A DNA stretch of 10,124 nucleotides, from assembly GCF_026151205.1 (NCBI RefSeq), contig NW_026971991.1, forward strand, positions 1 through 10,124. Reading direction: 5' to 3'. Positions 1 to 10,124 of the stretch are shown piece by piece; the stretch's first letter is position 1; the number at the start of each line of letters is the position of its first letter. Below the pieces are notes generated by a model. The model saw only the letters and a list, made by a program, of their open reading frames with translations. It was not told where the DNA came from and searched no databases. The translations under genes were made by a program, and so were the position numbers. The stretch comes from Bolinopsis microptera. Taxonomy: Eukaryota > Ctenophora > Tentaculata > Lobata > Bolinopsidae.

Positions 1-514
1 TTCACTTTTCACACCCCACACAGAGTACACATTCCCCACATCACAAGTAACACTGTACTAACACAAAACAAAAAGCACCTGTCACAAACACACACAATAC
101 ACACGTCACAACAAACTACACAGATACACACGTCCTACACACTAAAAAGTCAACCCGCCCACACACCACAAATACACACTGTTTTCACACATCACAGATA
201 CACACGTCACACCACACAAGATACACCACACTACACACTACACAAGTACACACTGTCCCCTACACACAAAAACAAGTTTCAACGTACTACCCCCTACACA
301 ATAAAACACTCACAACATTTCACAAGTACACACGTCACACACACTAACAGAGTACACACGTCCTCACACACACAGATACACCTGCACTACCACTACACAG
401 AGTACACACTTCACTACACATACACAGAGTACACACTTTGTACACAACACACAAGTCACACTGTACTACAACTACACAGGTACACACTGTCACTACACAC
501 AACCAAGACCACGT

Positions 515-543
515 CACTACACACTACACAGAGTACACACTGT
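515..543 (+). repeat. Exact complete copy of the 29-bp repeat unit
   Basis: This copy holds all modules intact: CACTACA at 515-521, CACTACA at 522-528, CAGAGTACA at 529-537 and CACTGT at 538-543. Composition is 11 A, 10 C, 5 T and 3 G, with every G in the second half. Near-complete copies support it as the parent: 3484-3511 and 7358-7385 each carry 28 of 29 bases in the rotation starting GTCACTAC, lacking only the T of CTGT, and 6436-6463 lacks one G of GAGT. The phase chosen here is arbitrary; no boundary feature defines a natural start of the unit. Confidence 0.88.
528..543. other. Imperfect 16-bp dyad within each repeat unit
   Basis: In the exemplar unit the arms ACAG (528-531) and CTGT (540-543) are reverse complements, and two of the four inner pairs also match (G533 with C538, T534 with A537), so 6 of 8 pairs are complementary. 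The dyad covers the only G-containing part of the unit and therefore recurs once per copy. The geometry is seen directly; any role, such as a protein-binding dyad, is speculative. The spacer is short and two inner pairs mismatch, so a stable hairpin is not expected. Confidence 0.3.
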
Positions 544-3500
544 ACACACACTACACAAGTACACCTGTCCCTACACAAAACAGAGACACACTGTCACTAC
601 CAACACAGATAAAACTGTAAAATACACACTACACAGATACACACGTCACTACCACTACACAGGTCACACTGCACTCACACAACAGAGTACCACTGTCACC
701 CAAACACAAGTAACACGTCACTACCAAAACACAGAGACACACGAAATACACATACACAAGTACACCTGTCACACCACTACACAGATAACACGCACACACA
801 CTACACGAGACACACTTTACTAACACACACAAGTACCCACTGTCACACACACTACACAAGCACACTGTCACAACACACACAAATACAAAACTGTCCACAC
901 CTCACAGAGACACACTGTCACTAACCCCACCAAGGGACACACTGTCACAAAAAACAAAATACCACTGTACTACACATCACAGAGACACACTGTTCCCCTA
1001 CACAGAGTACCATGTACACACACTACCAGGTCACCTGTCATCACACCAAATACCATGTACTAACACTACACAGATACACCGTCACTAAAACTACACAAAT
1101 ACCACTTCACTACACACTACCAGAGTACACATTCCAAAAACACACAAAAACAAGTCCCCCAAACACCAACCCTGGGGTTTCACACACACTAAACAGAGTA
1201 CACACTGTACACACACTACACAATACACACGTTTCCCCCCTACAATCACACTACACAATACACAAGGGAAACCCCCACTCACAAGTCACACTTTCCACAC
1301 ACTACACGAGTAACACGTCACAAAAACACACAGAAAACACACTGTCCTCACACTAACAGATAACACTGCACTACAACCCCACACAGATACACACTGATAC
1401 ACACACACAAGTACACATGTCCTACACACTACCAGATACACACGCACTACACATACACAGAGTACACACGCACTACACACTAACAATACACACGTCACTA
1501 CAACCTACACAAGTACACACGTCCCCTACACACTACACAGAGACACCGTTCACACACTACACAAGTAACACTGTAACACCACCAGAGTACACACTGTCAC
1601 ACACACTACACAGATCACACGTTCTCCACACACTAAAAACAGGAAAGGGACAAAACGTTTACTACACCTACCCGAGTAAACCCCTGTCACTACAACTACA
1701 CAAAAACCACTGCACTACACACTACAAACGAGTACACACTGTCACTACACACTACACAGAGTACCCACGTCACAACACTACACGAGACACACTGTCCTAC
1801 CCACACAGAACACACGTCACACACCTACAAGGAAAAAAAACACTGAGTAACACCAACAACATTAAAATAAAACTGTCACAAAACACTACACAGTAACACT
1901 GTCACTAACCTCACAAGTACACACGTCAAACACACTACACAAGGGACACAGCACTACACATACACGAGTACACACTGTCACTCACATCCAAAACACACTG
2001 ACTACCCACACAGAGACCACGTCACCAAAACTACACAAGACAACGTCACTACACACTACAAGAGTACACACTGCACACACATCCAAAGTACAACTGTCAC
2101 AAAACAAACACAGAACACCGTCACTACCATCACAGATACACACGTCACTACACACACACAGAGACACCTGTCAACAAAACCCACCGAGTACACACTCACA
2201 CACAACACGAGTAAACACTGTACTACACACTACACAGAGTAAAAACTTCACTACACATACCAGATACACACTGTCACACACCAAAACGAGTACACACTGT
2301 CACACACCTCAAGAGTACACACGTCACTAACACTACACAATACACACTGTACACACACTACACAGAGTACACAAATTCCCACACACTACCAGAGACACAC
2401 TGTCCACAACACACACAAGTACACACCCCAACATACCAAAAACACACTGTCCACACACTACACAATACAAAAAGTCACAACACTAAAAACGAGAAAAAAC
2501 TTCACTACACACTACACGAGACACACTGTCACTACAACTACACAGAGGACCAGTCACTACACCTCACAGAAACCCCTGTCACTACACACACACAGTACAC
2601 ACGTCCACACCTCACAAGGTACACACTGTCACACACATCACAATACCACTTTACACACACTACACAATACACACTGCACTACACAGACACAGATACACAT
2701 GTCATCACATACACAGATACACACTGTCAAAACAACAGATAAACACTTCACCCAAAAACACACAGAACACCTGTCACTACACATCACGGTACCATGTCAC
2801 ACACACTACACAAGTAACCGTCACTACACATCACAGAACACACGTCACACACACTACACGAGTACCACTGTCCACACATACACAAATACACACTGTCACT
2901 AACCCCACAGAACACACGTCATAAAAACACTACACAGAAACACACCCGGGCACCTACAAAACTCACGAGTACCACTTTTTTCTAAAACACACAGATACAC
3001 CTTTACACACACACACAGAGTACACCTGTCATCACATACCCGAGTACACACTGTTTCACCAAACAGGTACAACGCACTACACACACACAAATACACACTG
3101 CACTACACCTCACAGAGTACCACTGTCACTACACACTACACAAGTACACCGCACTACACACTACACAAATACCACTTTCCACACACTCACAGATTTCACA
3201 CTGCACTACACACTCACAAGTAACACGTCCAAACCTACACAAGTACACACTGTCACTAAAACCTACACAAGTACACCTGTTATACAACTACACAAGTACA
3301 CACTGTCACTACCCCCTACACAGAGTAACACACTGTCCCCCCTACACAAGAAACACTGTTTACAACACTACCAAACACACTGCACTACACATACACAAGA
3401 CACACGTCACTACCAAACCCCAAGTACACACTGCACTACAACAACAAGTACAAAACTGCACTACACACTACCAGAGTACACACGTCACTACACACTACAC

Positions 3501-4890
3501 AGAGTACACACGTCACACACACACACAATAACACGTCCACACATAACAGAGTACACTGCACTACAACACACAGAAAAACATTCACTAACACTCACAATAC
3601 ACCTGTCACTACCAAACCCCCAGATACCACTTCCCCACAACCCACACAAAACACAAATGTCACAAAACTACACAGAGTCCCAAAAACCCTTCACTACACA
3701 CTACCAATACACATTCATACACACTACACAAGTACACACTGCACAACACTCACAGAGTACCACGTCACAAACCACACAAGTACACACTGTCACTACACCT
3801 ACACAAACCACGTCACACAAAAACCCCGAGTACCCCACTGTCCACTCACAACAAAAATACAAAACTGTAAACCCAAAACCCCAAGTACACAACGTCCTAC
3901 ACATCACAGAAACACCTGTCCAAAACACACACAGAAACACATTTCACACACCTACCAAGACACATGCACACAATCACGAGACACACTGTACTAACACTAA
4001 CAGATACAAACTTCCCCACACACAAGTACAACTGTCACTACACAAACCCCAGAGTACACACACACTACACCAACGAGTAAACTGTACACACACACACAAA
4101 TACACACTGTCACTACACAGGCACGATACACATTCAACACAACACAGAGACACACGCACACACCTAACAGAACAACCCGCACTACACAACACAGAGTACA
4201 ACTGTACACACACACACAGAAACACGTCCACAAAAAAACACAGAGACACCGTCACCACACTACACAGAGTACACATGTCACTACACACTACACAAGTACA
4301 CAGCACTACACAACACAGAGTACACACTGTCCCCAAAAACATACACAATACACACTGTACACACACTACACGAGTACACACGGGCACTACACCCACAGAG
4401 ACACCTGTCACTACACACTAACAGAGTACACACGTCCTACACACTACAAGGTACACCTTACTCCACTACACGAGTACACACTTTTAAATACACCAACAGA
4501 AATAACACTTCCCCCCTACACAAGAACACTTCACTACACACACACAGAGTACACCTGTCCACACACTACCAAAACCCCACTGTCACTACACACTACCAGA
4601 GTACACCCTGTCACTACACATAAAAGATAAACACTGTCCTCAACACACAATACACCCCCTTCCCCCTACACAGATACCACTTTCACAAAACACACACAGA
4701 GTACACACTGTCCAACACACTACACAGATACCCGTTACAACACTACACAGAGTACACACTTCACTACACCACACGAGTACACCCGTCACTACACACACAC
4801 AGAAAAACACGTCACAAAAACACACCCCAATAACCCTGTCACTAACCCCTACCAAATAACACTGTCACTACCAAACAAAAAAGTACACAC

Positions 4891-4914
4891 ATGGGGGGAA
4901 ATGGGGCCCCAAAA
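4891..4914 (+). other. Homopolymer-stretched G/A/C island inside the array
   Basis: The stretch reads as successive homopolymers: G6 at 4893-4898, A3, T, G4 at 4903-4906, C4 at 4907-4910 and A4 at 4911-4914. The 29-bp unit contains no GG, so both G runs are foreign to it. Normal repeat sequence resumes at once (CACTACACAG from 4915), and the flanks carry the usual unit on both sides. This suggests a local stutter or stall in base recording over one or two units rather than an inserted element, although a short real insertion cannot be excluded from one sequence. Confidence 0.55.
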
Positions 4915-7560
4915 CACTACACAGATACACATTGTCACAACACAACACAATACACACCCCCCATCCCAGAGAAAACACGACAACAAACCAAGTAAACATT
5001 TTCACTACACATACCAGAGACACACGTCCTAAAACAACACAAGTACACACTGTCCATACACCTAACAATACAACTTCATACACACTACACAGTAACACGC
5101 ACTACACATCACGGGGCAAAACGTACTACACCACACAGAGTACACACTGTCCTACACATACCAAGTAAAAACTGTCACTACACCACCAAAACACCTTACT
5201 AACACTACCAGAGAACACTGTCAACCCCATACACGATAACCTGTCCTACACAAACTCCCTTCCAAACCCACAAGAACACACTTCACTACAACTACACAGA
5301 GTACACACGTCATACACCACACAAGTACCACGTTCCCAACACTACACAGAGTACACCGCACACACACTACACAGATACACATGACCCACAATACCAGAGT
5401 ACACACTGTCATACACACACACAAGTACACACCCACACACACACACGATACACACTGTCCACACACACACAAGTAACACTGCACTACACACTACACGAGT
5501 AACACTTCAAACACCACACAATAACACTGTCACTACAAAAACACGATAACCCTGTCCTCACATCACAAGACACACTGCACTCACATCACAGAGTCACACG
5601 TCACTACCCACACACAAGTACCACTCACAACCTACACAAGACACACTCACACCACTACACAAGTACACACGTAACCAAACCCCTACACAGAGTAAAACCC
5701 CTGCACTAACCCCCTACACAAGACACACGCAACACAACACAGATACACATGTCCTACAAAAAAAACAAAAACACACTGTCATACACAACCAAGACACACT
5801 GCACACAAAAACTACCAATACCACTGCACACACCTACACAAGTACACACTGTACTACACAAACCCCAGAGTACACACGTCACTACACACTACCAAATAAC
5901 ACTTTCACTACACACTACCAAGTACACACTGTCACACACACTCACAGATACACACTGTCACTCACACTACACAGAGACAACCACCCACTACACAGATACA
6001 CACTTCACACACATAACCAAGTACCACCACTACACACTACCAGAGTAACACGCACAACACTACCAGGTAACACGTCACTAACACTACACCAGTACACACG
6101 TACACACACTACACAAATACACACTGACACACATAAAAGAGTCACACTGAACTACAACAAAACAGAGTAACACTTTTGGCCCTTTTCACCTAAAAACAAA
6201 TACACATTCACTACCCACAAAACAGATACCACTGTCCATAGCACCTACACAAAAGAAACCGTCACACACACTCCAGAGTACACACTGTCCACTCACACTA
6301 CACAGAGACCACTGACTACACACACCAGAGACAACTGTCAAACACACTACACAAATACACACTGCACTCACAACCCAGGTCACACTGCACACACCCACCA
6401 GAGTCACACGTACTACCACTACACAGATACACACTGTCACTACACACTACACAAGTACACACTTACACCACTACACAGAGTAACACTGTCACAACCCTAC
6501 ACAAGTAACACTGCACTACACATACACAGAGTAACACGTACACACATACCAAAGGTACACACTGTCACTACACACTACCAGAGTACCACGTCACTCCCCA
6601 CAGAAACACGTCACACACACTACACAGAACACACGTCCAACACACTACACAGAGACACACTGTCCTACACATAAAACAAGTAAACCCGTCACTACCAACA
6701 CAGGTACACACTGTCACAACATACACGATACACCTGTCACTAACACTACACAGAGTAACACTGTCACTACACACTACACAAGAAAAACGTCAACACACTA
6801 ACCCCAAAACAACTTCCACACACTACACAGTACACACTGTCCCTACAACTCCAGAGTACACACGTCCCACACATCACAGAGTACACACTGTCACTAAACA
6901 CACAGAGTACACACGTCCCCTAACACTACACAGAGTAACCCACTGCATACACACCCACACAGAGTACACCGACCACACACTACCAAAATACACACTGTCA
7001 CAACACTACACAGGACACACTGCCATACCACACACAGAGTAAAAACTTCCCAAAACCTACACAATACACACTGTCACTACACATCACAGAGTACACATTT
7101 CACTACACACACAAATACACCTGTTCACTAAAAACCGAAAACAGGACAAATCCACTGCACTACCACACACAAATACCATGTCACTACACACAACACAGGT
7201 ACACACTGTCACTACACATCACAGAGTACACACGTTCATACCACAACAGAGAAACGTACTACACAACACAAATACACAGCATACACAGTCACAGATTTAA
7301 ACTGTCCCCCACACTTTAAAAAGTACAAAACTGTCACTACACCTACACAGAACAACTGTCACTACACACTACACAGAGTACACACGACTTACACTAAACA
7401 ATACACACCCCAAAACCAAACCCAATACACACGCACACACACACACAGTAAAAACACTGCCTACACATCACAAGAAACACCGTCACAAACACACACAAGT
7501 ACACACGAACACCCTACCAAAAAACACACTGTCACTACACACACAATACACACTTTAACC

Positions 7561-7737
7561 AAATACAAGGCACATTTTCCCAAACCCCCTAACAAACCAA
7601 ACCCCTAACACCCACCGATAACCTGACCAACAAACAGAGTAAACGTCACTCCACACACAGTCACACTGTCAAAAAAAAAGAAACAATTTTCCCCCTTCCA
7701 CAAAAACCCCTAAAGAGTAAACCCGTCACTACAAAAC
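7561..7737 (+). repeat. Degraded array segment leading into the C-depleted block
   Basis: Unit remnants are visible, for example CACCGATAACCTG near 7612-7624, AACAGAGTAAACGTCACT near 7633-7650 and AAAGAGTAAACCCGTCACT near 7712-7730. Between them the motif is broken by runs such as C5 near 7585-7589, A9 at 7671-7679, T4 at 7687-7690 and C5 at 7691-7695. Copies near the end of the segment already lose C after the GAGTA core. It reads as progressive loss of quality before the C-free stretch rather than a junction with unique DNA. No gene or other feature is visible. Confidence 0.75.
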
Positions 7738-8070
7738 TAAAAAGTAAATTTAGAAATAAAGGTAAAAGTCATAAACCCAAAGATAAATTATAAATAAAGA
7801 AAATGTATAAAAAAAAGGTAAATTATAAAAAATAAAATAAATGTATAAATAAAGTAAATGATAAATAAGGTAAAATGTTAAAATAAAAAGAGTAAAAGTA
7901 TTTAAAATAAAGAGTAAATGTAAATTTAAAAATAAATGTTATAAAAAAAAGAGTAAAATGTATAAAAAAAAGTAAAAATGGGATAAAAAAAGAGTAATGT
8001 ATAAATAAAAGATAAATGTCCCCCACAAAAAAGGTAAAAATGATAAATAAAAGGTTTTAAAGTATAAATA

Positions 8071-8111
<41 letters not shown>

Positions 8112-8225
8112 TGGGGGGGGTTTTTTTTTTTTGGGGTTTTTTGGGAAAATAAAGAGTAAATTTAAAAAAGTTAAGATAAATTTTTAAAGAAAAAAAAAGT
8201 AAAAATATAAATAAAGGTAATGTAT
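7738..8225 (+). repeat. C-depleted form of the same repeat, about 19-20 nt period
   Basis: Only ten C residues occur in 488 nt (7770, 7776-7778, 8020-8024, 8026), and 7779-8019 and 8027-8225 have none, whereas C makes up 10 of 29 bases in the normal unit. Deleting every C from the unit predicts ATAA, ATAA, AGAGTAA, ATGT, a 19-nt repeat. The block matches: 7905-7921 carries 17 of those 19 bases without error, 7845-7860 matches apart from one missing AG, and 8001-8019 matches apart from one A gained and one G lost. Successive ATG or equivalent marks at 7860, 7877, 7898, 7920, 7938, 7960, 7980, 7999 and 8018 are on average about 19.75 nt apart. Because the period shrinks by the number of Cs, the bases are absent, not substituted. 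Inference: loss of the C signal while reading the same array; a genuine AT-rich satellite is much less likely. Confidence 0.85.
8075..8145 (+). other. Long T run followed by stuttered G/T homopolymers
   Basis: Inside the C-depleted block there is T32 at 8075-8106, then A4, T2, G8 at 8113-8120, T12 at 8121-8132, G4, T6 and G3 ending at 8145. Recognisable C-less units flank it on both sides (TATAAATAAAGA before it, AAAATAAAGAGTAAA after it). The unit contains no GG and no TT, so these runs are not copied from it. The mix of alternating G and T runs looks like repeated recording of a few bases during a stall. A retroelement poly(T) tail is not supported, because no element sequence adjoins it. 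Confidence 0.7.
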
Positions 8226-10124
8226 CAACCCAAAAAGTAAACACTGTCCTAAACACAAAGTAACAGTAAAATAAACACGAGTACACACTTCACTACCATC
8301 CAGAGACACACGCACACACACTTACAAGACAACTGTCACACACATCACAGAGTACCACTGTACTACACACTACACAGAGTCACACTGTTCCACCACACAC
8401 AAATAACCCTGTCACTTCACCCTTCCAACAAAAAAAAAAAGTAAACATGTACAAAAACACACACAATAAAACACGTCACTACACATCACAGAGTACACAC
8501 TGTACTCACATACCAGAGTACCACTTCACTACACACACACAAGTACACACTGTCACACAAAACTACACAAGACAACTGTCACACACCAACAGAGTACAAC
8601 TGACAAAACACTACACAGAACAAATGTCATACACATCACGGAAAACCCCCTGCCACACACATACACAAGGGACACACTGTTTTCCCACACACTACACAGA
8701 GTACACCTTTTACTACACACTACACGAGTACACACCCCGTCTACACCACACAAAAACACGCACTACACATACACAAACCCAAGTACCCCACAAGAACACA
8801 CTTTACCACAAGTACACACTTCACTACCACTTCCCGAGTACACACGTCACAACCCTACACAATACACACGTCACTACCCCACACAGAGACACACGTACAC
8901 ACACTACACAGAGTACACACTGTTCCCACACCCACACGAGTACACACTGTCACACAACTACACAAGTACACACTGCCCCACACTACCAGAGTACACCGGG
9001 CCCAACCAACAGATCACACTGCACAAAACACACACAGAGACCCCAGTCCTACCCAAAAACCAGATCCCCCACCACAAAAACACTACCCACTACCAGATAC
9101 ACACTGTCACAAAACACACCAATACACACGTCACTACACACAAAACGAGTACACAACCCCAAAAAATCACGAGACAACTGCACTACACCTCACAATAACC
9201 TGTCACACACATACACAAACACATGTACTACACATACACAGAGACACACTGTCACTACACACTACACAGAGTACACCGTCATAACACACACAGATAAAAA
9301 GCACACACACACCAGAGTACACACGATCCCCTACCCACACACATACACAAAAACCCTTTACTACACATCACAGAACACACTTCACTACACACACACAAAA
9401 CCGTCCCCCACACACACAGAAACACTTCACTAACACAAACCAATTACACCTTTCACACACACACACAAGTACAACTGCCCCACACACTACCAGAGACCAC
9501 TGTCACTACACATACACAGAGTACACACTTCCCCAACCACACAGATACACACTGTCCCCCCTACACAAGTACACAAATTCACAACACTACACAGAGTACA
9601 CACTGTCCTACACACAACCCGGGACAAACTGTCACTACCAAAATACCCAGTACACACTGTCACTACCATCACAGAACACACTGTCACTACACCCTACACA
9701 GAGAAAACCCTTCACCAAAAACACACAAGTACAAACTGTCCCCCACACACACAAGACCACGCACTACCACTACACAAGTAACACTTTACACACATACACA
9801 GAGTACACATGCACACACATAAAAAGAGTAACACTGTCCAACACACCAGAACCCGTCCAACACTACACAAGACACACTGTCACTACACCACACAGAGTAC
9901 ACACTGTTACAAACACACAAAAGTACCCACTGTCACTAACACACACAGATCACACTGTCACCAAAAACAAGTAAACACGCACTACACACAAAAACAGTCC
10001 CCAAACTGTCACAACCTCCAGAGTACACACGTCACACACTACACAAGTACACACGCACACACACAAAATTTCACACGCCTACACATCACAAATACACCTG
10101 TCACTCACACTACACAGAGTACAC
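8226..10124 (+). repeat. Continuation of the 29-bp tandem array (about 75 copies)
   Basis: After the C-depleted block, C returns stepwise over 8226-8280 (copies such as AAGTAAACACTGTCCTAAACAC), and ordinary noisy units resume from about 8280 to the end of the window. Orientation and motif order are the same as in 1-7560, which indicates one continuous array rather than two loci. A near-full unit is at 9251-9277 (lacking one A and the T of CTGT before the next copy). One local patch, A11 at 8430-8440 followed by GTAAAC, resembles a single unit stripped of C. The array runs off the right edge of the window. No gene is visible. Confidence 0.94.

Larger units (their letters stand above)
1..7560 (+). 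repeat. Main tandem array of a 29-bp minisatellite unit (about 300 copies)
   Basis: The whole stretch is a head-to-tail array with one motif order: CACTACA, CACTACA, CAGAGTACA, CACTGT. Junctions carrying the GAGTA core recur on average every 25 nt (17 junctions between 506 and 907), although the complete unit is 29 bp. The shortfall comes from missing bases: the core appears as GAGTA, GATA, AAGTA, CGAGTA, AGGTA or AATA, and CACTGTCAC as CACGTCAC or CACTGCAC, all obtainable by deletion from one parent. Insertions are rare and mostly lengthen homopolymers, such as C5-C6 or T4. All copies lie in the same orientation, and no unrelated sequence, spacer or inserted element interrupts them. I see no gene in the 7.5 kb. 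Inference: a eukaryotic satellite or minisatellite array represented by a noisy, deletion-rich read. It has no known coding function, and the species cannot be named from the sequence. Confidence 0.95.

Noticed and set aside
1-7560. CRISPR array, since the 29-bp period is close to common CRISPR repeat lengths
   Set aside because: Copies are contiguous with no unique spacers between them, and no cas genes are present.
7741-8070. TATA boxes, AATAAA polyadenylation signals and AT-rich origin-like motifs, for example TATAAATAAAG
   Set aside because: These strings are what remains when C is removed from TACACACTACACAG; they recur every 19-20 nt with the repeat and have no independent context.
8075-8106. 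Poly(T) tail of an inserted retroelement
   Set aside because: C-less repeat units flank the run on both sides, no element body or target-site duplication is seen, and G/T stutter adjoins it.
7738-8225. Repeat-induced C-to-T mutation, deaminase editing or bisulfite conversion
   Set aside because: These would replace C by T and keep the 29-bp period. Here T does not rise in the C positions and the unit shortens to about 19 nt, so C is deleted rather than converted.
438-9687. Many apparent ORFs of 60-328 codons on both strands
   Set aside because: They are translations of the repeat: Thr/His/Tyr-rich on the forward strand and Cys/Val/Leu-rich on the reverse. Starts occur only where the unit is damaged, frames change with every lost base, and there are no domains, signal peptides with mature proteins, ribosome binding sites or codon structure.
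1-10124. Telomeric repeat with a long unit, as in budding yeasts such as Candida or Kluyveromyces
   Set aside because: Those units carry a G-rich core with GGTGT-like elements; neither strand of the present consensus favours such a core, since the unit has no GG or CC dinucleotide. The array also shows no terminal structure in the window.
1-10124. Simple CA/TG dinucleotide microsatellite
   Set aside because: CA-rich stretches are short and are regularly interrupted by the CT, GAGT and CTGT positions in a fixed order, which defines a 29-bp unit.
1-10124. tRNA, rRNA or other structured RNA genes, and rho-independent terminators
   Set aside because: No cloverleaf, conserved rRNA segments or GC-rich hairpin followed by T tract could be found; the T32 run has no stem before it.

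Overview
The window is one long head-to-tail tandem repeat, with no credible gene, RNA gene, mobile element or CRISPR array. The unit reconstructs to 29 bp, built as CACTACA, CACTACA again, CAGAGTACA, then CACTGT; an exact copy lies at 515-543. Copies in the window are on average only about 25 nt apart (17 junctions counted from 506 to 907), because nearly every copy lacks a few bases. Departures are overwhelmingly deletions of bases from this single unit, plus stretched homopolymers. That is the signature of an uncorrected, deletion-prone single-molecule read rather than of ordinary substitution-driven satellite divergence. I estimate roughly 400 unit copies.

Layout: 1-7560 is the main array; 7561-7737 is a degraded transition; 7738-8225 is an A/T-rich block almost without C; 8226-10124 is the array again, in the same orientation. 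The A/T-rich block is the oddest part. Removing all ten C residues from the 29-bp unit predicts a 19-nt unit, and the block is made of just such units (mean spacing about 20 nt; a 17-nt exact match at 7905-7921). Its core, 7779-8019, has no C at all. It also contains a 32-base T run and a stuttered G/T stretch. The simplest reading is the same satellite recorded with the C signal missing, not a second satellite.

Organism: a minisatellite or satellite array of 10 kb or more with a short unit, no genes and strong strand asymmetry (A and C rich, G poor on this strand) points to a eukaryotic heterochromatic, subtelomeric or centromeric-type region. I cannot name the species; a vertebrate such as a fish is only a guess. 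Translations of the array are Thr/His/Tyr-rich low-complexity peptides. The consensus has no ATG on either strand, so the apparent start codons come from departures from the unit. I found no undescribed biological system here; the notable content is the repeat's architecture and the C-loss block, which is most likely technical.
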